Below, piece after piece: positions 32,135 to 37,500 of a stretch of 37,500 bases of DNA (position 1 is the stretch's first letter; every line of letters begins with the position of its first letter). The stretch lies in the NCBI GenBank assembly GCA_016790225.1, contig JAEUOZ010000016.1, positions 1-37,500 on the forward strand, in the 5' to 3' direction. A program made the position numbers and the translations under genes. The notes beneath the pieces are model-generated. The model searched no databases. It had not been told where the DNA came from and saw only the letters and a program-made list of their open reading frames with translations. The stretch comes from Rubrivivax sp. (GTDB lineage Bacteria; Pseudomonadota; Gammaproteobacteria; Burkholderiales; Burkholderiaceae).

Positions 32135-32515
32135 ATGCAGTGGCTCTTGATCAAGATCGCGATCCGCCTGGTGGCCTTCACCCTGGTGTTCTGGTTCGCG
32201 ACCCGCAAGAACCCCAAGATCAAGATCGAGCCGCGCTGGTCGCTGCCGCTGGTGGCCGGCATGTTCGCGGTGTTCAACGTCGGGCTCTACTGGCTGCTCG
32301 GGCCGGTGCTGAACCTCGCGACCTTCAACGTGGCGCGCTACGCGATGCCGCTGGTGATCAACCTGCTGTTCCTGATCGCCACCGTCCGCGTCTTCCAGAA
32401 GAAGAAGTGGCTGCAGGTCGACGGCGTCCGCGCGACCTTGTGGCTCGCCGCCGTCCTCACGCTCGCCCACGGCGTCCTGTACGTGGCGCTCGACTACCTG
32501 CCCGGCAAGTTCTGA
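32135..32515 (+). CDS. Four-helix membrane protein, unknown
   Basis: A 126-residue protein that is almost entirely membrane-embedded: helices at about residues 5-21 (LIKIAIRLVAFTLVFWF), 37-58, 66-85 (YAMPLVINLLFLIATVRV) and 100-118, with the positively charged loops TRKNPKIKIEP and FQKKKW. The inside-positive pattern is clear. I recognise no family. The start is the ATG at 32135, with no clear ribosome site. It ends 7 bp before the convergent sigma-factor gene. Codon use fits the right-hand genome. Confidence 0.72.
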   Translation: MQWLLIKIAIRLVAFTLVFWFATRKNPKIKIEPRWSLPLVAGMFAVFNVGLYWLLGPVLNLATFNVARYAMPLVINLLFLIATVRVFQKKKWLQVDGVRATLWLAAVLTLAHGVLYVALDYLPGKF

Positions 32516-32522
32516 CCGGACG

Positions 32523-33242
32523 TCAGCGGGGCGGCGGCGTGGGCGGCGGGCGGGGCGGGGCCTCCTCGGCCGCCAGCAGCGCGCGCAGCTGATCGACCGC
32601 GCGGGCGTGCAGCCGGCTGGCCCACGACTTCGACATCCCCAGCTTGGCGCCGGCGTCGAGCAGGGTCTCGCCGTCGACGTAGTGCGCGGTCAGCAGCGCG
32701 CGCTCGCGCTCGGGCAGCTTGGCCAGCGCGCGGCGCAGCGCCGCGGCCTGGCGCTGGCGCCCGAGGGCCTCGTCGGCGCGCGGGGTCTCGACCGGCAGCG
32801 CGTCGTCGCCCACCGCGTCGAGCGACACCAGGTACATCGTCCGGATCGCGCCCAACGCCGCCTGCACCTCGCGCAGCTTGTCGGCGGTGGTGGCGGCGCC
32901 GGCCTGCTGGCGCGCGGCGGCGTCGCGGGTCGCGGCCGCCTCGAGGTACTCGGCGGTGGCGGTCAGCGCGGTGAGCCGCGCCCAGACCCGCCGTGGCAGG
33001 TTGCTGTTGCGGCGCAGCCCGTCGAGGATCGCGCCCTGCACGCGGTAGTACGCGAAGCCGCGGAAGCCGGTGCCGACCGACGGATCCCAGCGATCGACCG
33101 CCTCGGCCAGCCCGAGGTTGCCGAGCGCGATCAGCTCCTCGACCTCGAGGTGATCGCGGACGCGGGCGTGGATCACGCGCGCCACGCGGCGCGGCAGGTC
33201 GAGGTGCTGGGCCGCCAGGGCGGCTCGCTGCGCATCGTCCAC
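32523..33242 (-). CDS. RNA polymerase sigma factor of the FliA/sigma-28-like group
   Basis: A 239-residue sigma70-family protein. Region 2 is clear: VEELIALGNLGLAEAVDRWD followed by GFRGFAYYRVQGAILDGLRR, where YRVQGAILDGLR is close to the FliA/WhiG/SigF consensus. Region 3 is weak and Ala-rich. Region 4 (about residues 168-220) has LPERERALLTAHYVDGETLLDAGAKLGMSKSWASRLHARAV, a helix-turn-helix for the -35 element. The tail is a run of prolines. It begins with GTG at 33242. No anti-sigma or flagellar gene lies nearby, so the regulon is unknown. It diverges from the phosphotransferase gene with a 41-bp gap. Confidence 0.88.
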   Translation of the reverse strand: MDDAQRAALAAQHLDLPRRVARVIHARVRDHLEVEELIALGNLGLAEAVDRWDPSVGTGFRGFAYYRVQGAILDGLRRNSNLPRRVWARLTALTATAEYLEAAATRDAAARQQAGAATTADKLREVQAALGAIRTMYLVSLDAVGDDALPVETPRADEALGRQRQAAALRRALAKLPERERALLTAHYVDGETLLDAGAKLGMSKSWASRLHARAVDQLRALLAAEEAPPRPPPTPPPR

Positions 33243-33283
33243 GGCGCGATGATAGCGCGGACGCGATCCACTATGCTGGCGCC

Positions 33284-34267
33284 GTGGCCACGTTCACCGT
33301 CCTCGATCTCGCCGACGCGCAGGCGGTGGCGCGCGCCGCCGGCCTGCCGCCGCCCACCGCGATCACGCCGATCGCCGCGGGCACGATCAACTCCAACTTC
33401 AGCGTGCGCTGCGGCGCCGAGCGCTGGTTCGTGCGGGTCAACGAGGGCAAGCGCGACGAGGACGTGGCCTGGGAGGCCGAGCTGGTCGCGGCGCTCGCCG
33501 CCGGCGGCGTGCCGACCCCGGTGCCGCTGGTCGTCGACGGCGCCCGCTACCTGCGCCACCGCGGCCTGCTGATCAGCGTGTTCCCGTGGATCGACGGCGC
33601 GATCCGCGACGCCGACGCGGTGTCCGCCGCCGACGCGGCGGCCCTGGGCCAGACCCTGGGCGCGATCCACCGCGTGGCCCGGGCGCGCTGGCCGGCCCAC
33701 GGCCGCGCCGGCATCTACCAGTGGCCCGACGTCGTCGGCCGCCTGGCGACGATCGCCGCCGCCGGCCGGGCCGAGCTTGCGCCGGTCCACGCCGAGCTGG
33801 TCGCCGCGGTGGCCGAGGTCGACGCCGCCGCCGACGCGCGCGGCGCCGCCACCCACGGCATCATCCACGGCGACCTGTTCCGCGACAACGTCTTGTGGCG
33901 CGCCGACCGGGTCGTCGCGGTGCTCGACTTCGAGCAGGCGTCGTCGGGATCGCTGCCCTACGACGTGGCGGTGGCGATCAACGACTGGTGCTGGCCCGGC
34001 GGACGCGACGGGCGGCTCGATGGCGCTCGCGCCCACGCCCTGGTCGCGGCGCACCGCGCGGCGTCGCCGTGGGCCGCCGCGGACCGGGCCGCCCTCGGGC
34101 CCGAGCTGCTGGCCGCGGCGATCCGCTTCACGATCACCCGCCTCACCGACGTCTACCTTCGCCAGGTTGACAACCCCGACAAAGACTATCGTGCCTTTCT
34201 GGCACGCGTCCGCTTCTGGCGATCGCCCGAAGGCGCGGCGATGTCGACGGCCCTGGCCCATCGCTGA
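33284..34267 (+). CDS. Homoserine kinase-like phosphotransferase (APH/ThrB type II fold)
   Basis: A 327-residue kinase of the aminoglycoside-phosphotransferase fold. Visible: N-lobe ITPIAAGTINSNFSVRCGAERWFVRVNEGK, the hinge segment GLLISVFPWIDG, the catalytic Brenner motif HGDLFRDNVLW, and the metal-binding DFEQASSGSLPYDVAVAINDWC. The INSNFSV and SLPYDVAVAINDWC segments are closest to homoserine kinase of the Pseudomonas/Rhizobium ThrB type, so threonine synthesis is the first guess; other small-molecule kinases of the fold cannot be excluded. The start is put at the GTG at 33284 (VATFTVLDL); the upstream open frame is antisense to the sigma gene. TATGCT at 33272-33277 sits 6 nt before the GTG. 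Confidence 0.78.
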   Translation: MATFTVLDLADAQAVARAAGLPPPTAITPIAAGTINSNFSVRCGAERWFVRVNEGKRDEDVAWEAELVAALAAGGVPTPVPLVVDGARYLRHRGLLISVFPWIDGAIRDADAVSAADAAALGQTLGAIHRVARARWPAHGRAGIYQWPDVVGRLATIAAAGRAELAPVHAELVAAVAEVDAAADARGAATHGIIHGDLFRDNVLWRADRVVAVLDFEQASSGSLPYDVAVAINDWCWPGGRDGRLDGARAHALVAAHRAASPWAAADRAALGPELLAAAIRFTITRLTDVYLRQVDNPDKDYRAFLARVRFWRSPEGAAMSTALAHR

Positions 34268-34281
34268 CGCGGCCCGGACCT

Positions 34282-34290
34282 TGCTATATA
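34282..34290 (+). promoter_or_regulatory. Candidate extended -10 promoter directly before the lipoprotein gene
   Basis: TG-C-TATATA matches the extended -10 pattern and stands out in very GC-rich DNA. It ends 8 nt before the ATG at 34299, so transcription would begin at or within 1-2 nt of the start codon, giving a leaderless message. No ribosome site is present, which agrees. Confidence 0.45.
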
Positions 34291-34298
34291 CCGGCCCG

Positions 34299-34817
34299 AT
34301 GTCGCTCACCGGAACGCGCGTGCTGCTCTCGTTGGTCGCGGTCGCCGCTGTCGGCGGAGGCTGCGCCCGGCGCTCGTCGACCATCCCCGGCACCCGGATC
34401 AACGACGATCGCTTCAACCGCGACGTGCTCGCGGCGGTCGAGGCCTACCGGCTCGCGGTCGAGAAGGGCGACGCCGAGGCGCTGTTCCTGATGGCCTCCG
34501 AGAACTACAGCGAGGACAGCGGCACGCCGACCGGCGAGGACGACTACGGCTACGACGGGCTCAAGGAGGTGCTGGTCGGGCGCTTCCGCATGGCCAAGGA
34601 CATCCGCTACGCGATGAAGTACGTCACCGTGCACAGCACCTGCGCGCCGAGCGACGACATCCCGGTGGGGTGCGTGGCCCGCGTCGAGGCGCTGGTCGAC
34701 GCCAGCTTCACCGTGATCGACGCGCGCGGCCAGGATCGCCGCGCCGACAAGCGCGACCAGAACGAGCTGGTGCTCGAGTGGTCGGGCGAGAAGTGGAAGT
34801 TCCTCAGCGGGCTGTGA
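34299..34817 (+). CDS. Putative lipoprotein with NTF2/SnoaL-like domain
   Basis: A 172-residue secreted protein. A signal segment (TRVLLSLVAVAAVGGGC) ends in a lipobox-like VGGGC, with the cysteine at about residue 22, so lipid anchoring is likely. The mature part starts with a helix (FNRDVLAAVEAYRLAVEKGDAEALFLMAS) and ends with strands (NELVLEWSGEKWKFLSGL), a pattern like NTF2/SnoaL proteins, which often lack enzymatic activity. A very acidic loop (NYSEDSG ... GEDDYGYDG) lies between. Two cysteines (CAPSDDIPVGC) could form a disulfide. Longer open frames upstream are shadows of the phosphotransferase gene. It overlaps the end of the convergent protease gene by 14 bp. Confidence 0.78.
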   Translation: MSLTGTRVLLSLVAVAAVGGGCARRSSTIPGTRINDDRFNRDVLAAVEAYRLAVEKGDAEALFLMASENYSEDSGTPTGEDDYGYDGLKEVLVGRFRMAKDIRYAMKYVTVHSTCAPSDDIPVGCVARVEALVDASFTVIDARGQDRRADKRDQNELVLEWSGEKWKFLSGL

Positions 34818-37125
34818 TCGGCGCGGCGGCCTGGCGCTCGCGCCAGTCGTCGGCCAGCGCGCGGTCGAGCGCGACCCCGGTCGAGGCCAGCGTCGCGATC
34901 GCGTGATCGAGGGCGGCCCGGTCGCCGGCGCGCCAGGCCTGGACCACCAGCCGGCGGCCCGCGGCCCGCACGAAGCGCGGGCTGGGTAGCCCGGCGGCGA
35001 GCGCGCTGTCGAACAGCCGCGCCGACAGCGCGCTGAACCCGCGCTCGGCCAGCTGCAGCGCCAGCAGGTACCGGGCGAACGGATCGGTGGGATCGAGCGC
35101 GACCGCCATCGCCGCCCACGCCAGGTCGTCGCCCGGCCCGAAGAAGTAGCCGCGCAGGAGCGGGCCGTTGGCGCGGCCCGCGGTCAACGCCTGGTCGATC
35201 GCCTCGAAGGTGCGGCGGCGGTTGTCGTCGAGCGGCAGCGCCAGCGCCGCGTCGACCCCGGCCCGCACCGCGGCGCGATCGCCCGCGATGGCGTCGAGGC
35301 GGAGCAAGGCCTCGAGCGCGCTGGCGCGGATCGGCGCGCCCTGCGCCGGCGCCGCCCACCGCTGGTAGATCGCGCGGGCCTGGGCCGCCTCGGCGGCGTC
35401 GCCGACGGTGAGCATCGCCGCCAGGCTGAGCGCGTAGCCCGGCTCGTCGGGCGCGTCGGCGCAGACCGCGCGCATCGTCGCGATCGCGCCGCGCCGATCG
35501 CCGCGGGCCAGCCGCTCGCCGGCCTGGGCCTCGCGCGCCGCCAGCATGTGCGGGCAGGGGCGATCGAACACGCCGCCCTGGCGGAACCGCTCGCGCGCGG
35601 CCTCGAGGTCGGCGGCGGGCACCTCGACGGTCGCGAGCATCGCGCGCCACTCGGCGACCAGCGCCGCCTGGGGCTTGCCGAACGCCGCGGCGAAGTCGCC
35701 GCCCGAGCGGTAGACCGCGCGCACCGGCGCCGGGCCGTAGGTGTCGAGCAAGAAGCGCATGAACGAGCCGGCCGCGGTGTAGCCGCGCGCCGACGACAGC
35801 GTCATGAACTTCACCGAGAACACGTCGCGCGGGTCGGGCGCGAAGCCGAGCAGCTCGAGCGCGCGCATCGACTGGTGCGGGGTCAGCGAGCCGGCGCTGC
35901 CCGGCCAGTCGAGCGCCACCGCCAGCCCCTCGATCAGCCCGGGGTTCACCAGCACCGGCATCCCGGCCACCCGACGGGCGGCGACGCCGAACCACGGGTC
36001 GCCGAAACGGCCGGCGACGACGTGGGCGATCTCGTGGCGCAAGGACGGGTGCGGGAAGGCCTCGTGGGTGACGTAGATCTGCCGCAGCCACGGCTTGGCC
36101 ATCTCGACGTGGCGCGCGCCCATCAGCCGGGCCTTGCGCTCGGCGGTCGCGAAGTAGAACGCGTGGATCGTCCCGACCTGGTCGACCGGCACGCCGATCC
36201 GCGCGCACACCTGGCCCAGCCGGAACTCGGCGTCGGCCGCGATGAGGTCGATCTCGTCGCGGATCGCCGGGGTGTTATCGAAGTAGATGATGAAGTGCGG
36301 CGTGCGGCGGACGCCGCCCAGCTCCGCCGCGACGTCGCCGGCGTCGATCGCGTAGCCGAGCTGGCCGGCCTGGGCGCGCAGCGCGATCGCCAGCGCGAGC
36401 GCCGCCGCCGCGCCGGCCGCCGACCGCACGCCGACCCCGGTCCCGCGCCAGCGCACGCCGACCGTCGCCCGGTCGTAGCGCGCGGCGATCGCCGCCAGCA
36501 CCGCCGCCACCGTCGCCAGCTGCTCGAGCCGCGCCCACGCCAGCGCCGCGGTCAGGCGGATGTCCTCGTCGTACAGGTTGCCGGGGAAGAAGCCGAGCAG
36601 GGGCGAGTACGTGAACACCGGCGGCTGGCTGCGGAAGCGGTGGACGCCGACGACGATCAGCGCCACCAGCGCCAGCCACGGGGCGAGCCGGGCCAGCCAG
36701 CGGCGGCGCCCGGCGAGGAGCGCGACCGCCGCGCCGCTACCGGCGGCCAGCGCCGTCGACGCCAGCGCCAGCGCCAGGTACGCCTCGAGCCCGAACCACG
36801 GATCGCAGACCCGCACCCACAGCCCGCGCACCGCCAGCAGCACCAGCGGCACCGTGACGATCGCCACCGGCGCGGCGATCGCCGCCGCCAGCGTCGGCCC
36901 CAGCGGCGCGGGACCGGCGGCCCGGACCCGGCGGATCCACGCCGCGCCCAGGTCGAGGCCGCACAGCGAGCCGAACGCCGCCATCGCCAGCGCGAGCTCG
37001 TAGCCGAGCACGCCGAACAGCGGCGTGCGCGCCAGCAGCACCGTCGCGATCAGCGCGGCGACGAGCCAGCCCAGCGCGCGCCGGGTCACGAAGGAGCGCG
37101 GCAAGCGCGCGAGCGGGGCCAGCAT
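34804..37125 (-). CDS. Polytopic membrane protein with HEXXH metalloprotease domain and helical-repeat tail
   Basis: A 773-residue protein in three parts. Residues 1 to about 255 hold about seven hydrophobic helices. Residues about 270-500 resemble a gluzincin of the peptidase MA type: HFIIYFD strand, zinc motif HEIAH (H364, E365, H368) and downstream GLIEGLAVAL with E399 as third-ligand candidate, then a YTAAGSFMRFLLDTYG helix as in that family. Residues about 520-760 are Ala-rich paired helices that look like TPR repeats. The domain order suggests an envelope protease facing the periplasm, substrate unknown. The start is put at the ATG at 37125 (MLAPLARLPRSF); an ATG at 37158 would overlap the divergent gene. 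Confidence 0.75.
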   Translation of the reverse strand: MLAPLARLPRSFVTRRALGWLVAALIATVLLARTPLFGVLGYELALAMAAFGSLCGLDLGAAWIRRVRAAGPAPLGPTLAAAIAAPVAIVTVPLVLLAVRGLWVRVCDPWFGLEAYLALALASTALAAGSGAAVALLAGRRRWLARLAPWLALVALIVVGVHRFRSQPPVFTYSPLLGFFPGNLYDEDIRLTAALAWARLEQLATVAAVLAAIAARYDRATVGVRWRGTGVGVRSAAGAAAALALAIALRAQAGQLGYAIDAGDVAAELGGVRRTPHFIIYFDNTPAIRDEIDLIAADAEFRLGQVCARIGVPVDQVGTIHAFYFATAERKARLMGARHVEMAKPWLRQIYVTHEAFPHPSLRHEIAHVVAGRFGDPWFGVAARRVAGMPVLVNPGLIEGLAVALDWPGSAGSLTPHQSMRALELLGFAPDPRDVFSVKFMTLSSARGYTAAGSFMRFLLDTYGPAPVRAVYRSGGDFAAAFGKPQAALVAEWRAMLATVEVPAADLEAARERFRQGGVFDRPCPHMLAAREAQAGERLARGDRRGAIATMRAVCADAPDEPGYALSLAAMLTVGDAAEAAQARAIYQRWAAPAQGAPIRASALEALLRLDAIAGDRAAVRAGVDAALALPLDDNRRRTFEAIDQALTAGRANGPLLRGYFFGPGDDLAWAAMAVALDPTDPFARYLLALQLAERGFSALSARLFDSALAAGLPSPRFVRAAGRRLVVQAWRAGDRAALDHAIATLASTGVALDRALADDWRERQAAAPITAR

Positions 37126-37142
37126 CCGGTCGACCGTGCTGA

Positions 37143-37148
37143 TACACT
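37143..37148 (+). promoter_or_regulatory. Candidate -10 element between divergent protease and PilZ genes
   Basis: TACACT lies 11 nt before the PilZ start in otherwise GC-rich DNA. The 34-bp space between the two divergent starts is very short, so promoters must overlap. No clear -35 is visible. Confidence 0.3.
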
Positions 37149-37159
37149 GCGGGTTCCGC

Positions 37160-37500
37160 ATGGACGACGCAAGCGGCAGCGAGAAACGTGGCGACGGTCG
37201 GGCGCCGATCGAACTCAAGGTCGAGTACAAGCGCCAGAACGCGTTCTTCGCCGACTACACGCGCAACATCTCGCGCGGCGGCACGTTCATCCGCACCACC
37301 CGGCCGCTGCCGATCGGCACCGAGTTCGTGTTCAAGCTCTACGTGCCCAAGCTCGACGAGCCGCTGCGGCTGATCGGCGAGGTCAGCTGGATCGTCACCG
37401 AGACCGAGGCCGTCGACACCGGCCGCGAGCCCGGCATGGGCATCAAGTTCACCTACCGCGAGGGCGCGTCGAAGGACGAGGTCGAGCGGCTCGTCGAGCG
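37160..37500 (+). CDS. PilZ domain protein of the TIGR02266 type (3' end cut by window edge)
   Basis: At least 113 residues of a c-di-GMP-binding PilZ domain. The ligand motifs are visible: R10 and R14 of the RxxxR motif (EKRGDGRAP) and the NISRGGTFI form of the D/NxSxxG motif, followed by the strands PLPIGTEFVFKLYVP and LIGEVSWIV and the PGMGIKFTY end. This variant, often found as many paralogues in myxobacteria (TIGR02266), supports a myxobacterial origin for the right part of the window. The reading frame is open to the right edge. Its start lies 34 bp from the divergent protease gene. Confidence 0.88.
   Translation, partial: MDDASGSEKRGDGRAPIELKVEYKRQNAFFADYTRNISRGGTFIRTTRPLPIGTEFVFKLYVPKLDEPLRLIGEVSWIVTETEAVDTGREPGMGIKFTYREGASKDEVERLVE

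Noticed and set aside
31822..32592. 256-residue frame starting with a Pro-Asp-Pro-Val repeat (and the Gly-Asp-Gly-Ile frame on the other strand)
   Set aside because: The repeat is a product of the hexamer array; downstream the frame runs out of phase through the membrane-protein gene at 32135-32515, which has far better protein character.

Overview
The window reads as two different bacterial genomes joined inside one gene. Bases 1 to about 28,080 look like a betaproteobacterium of the order Burkholderiales (the Rubrivivax/Leptothrix/Ideonella type is my best guess). The gene neighbourhoods are typical of that order, the GC is in the mid to upper 60s by eye, and codons ending in T or A still occur. 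From about 28,140 to the end the DNA is clearly richer in GC, nearly every third codon position is G or C, and the genes (a TIGR02266-type PilZ protein, a FliA-like sigma factor, a multi-membrane HEXXH protease, a lipoprotein) suggest a myxobacterium-like genome (Myxococcota, perhaps Kofleriaceae/Haliangium type). The change falls in the nearly invariant NSEHCRHK segment of purL. An assembly chimera is therefore the simplest explanation, and linkage across that point should not be trusted.

Left part. A minus-strand operon (PAS sensor kinase, FixJ-like regulator, folD running off the left edge) is divergent from the pyruvate dehydrogenase operon aceE-aceF-(proteasome-like gene)-lpdA. The third gene encodes a small N-terminal-threonine hydrolase of the HslV/proteasome superfamily that best fits BPH, the betaproteobacterial proteasome homologue. 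It sits with 12-nt and 5-nt gaps between E2 and E3. Next come lapG and lapD (c-di-GMP controlled periplasmic protease and its receptor), a NUDIX hydrolase, a fumarylpyruvate hydrolase/maleylpyruvate isomerase pair with pgeF, and a polyhydroxybutyrate locus phaC-phaB closed by a strong terminator. The minus strand then holds two small membrane proteins (DUF2788, DUF2189), a hybrid sensor kinase whose phosphorylatable histidines are missing, and an overlapping map-glnD-selU operon divergent from purL.

Right part. After the foreign-looking C-terminal four fifths of purL come a small membrane protein (minus), a 430-bp non-coding stretch with a direct-repeat pair and a 24-unit hexamer array, a four-helix membrane protein, an orphan sigma factor (minus), a homoserine-kinase-like phosphotransferase, a lipoprotein, a large membrane metalloprotease with a helical-repeat tail (minus), and a PilZ protein cut by the right edge.

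No tRNA, rRNA, CRISPR array, insertion sequence or prophage was seen. The most interesting biological items are the proteasome homologue inside the PDH operon and the phosphorelay protein with an intact receiver but no histidine donors. The most important caution is the purL junction.
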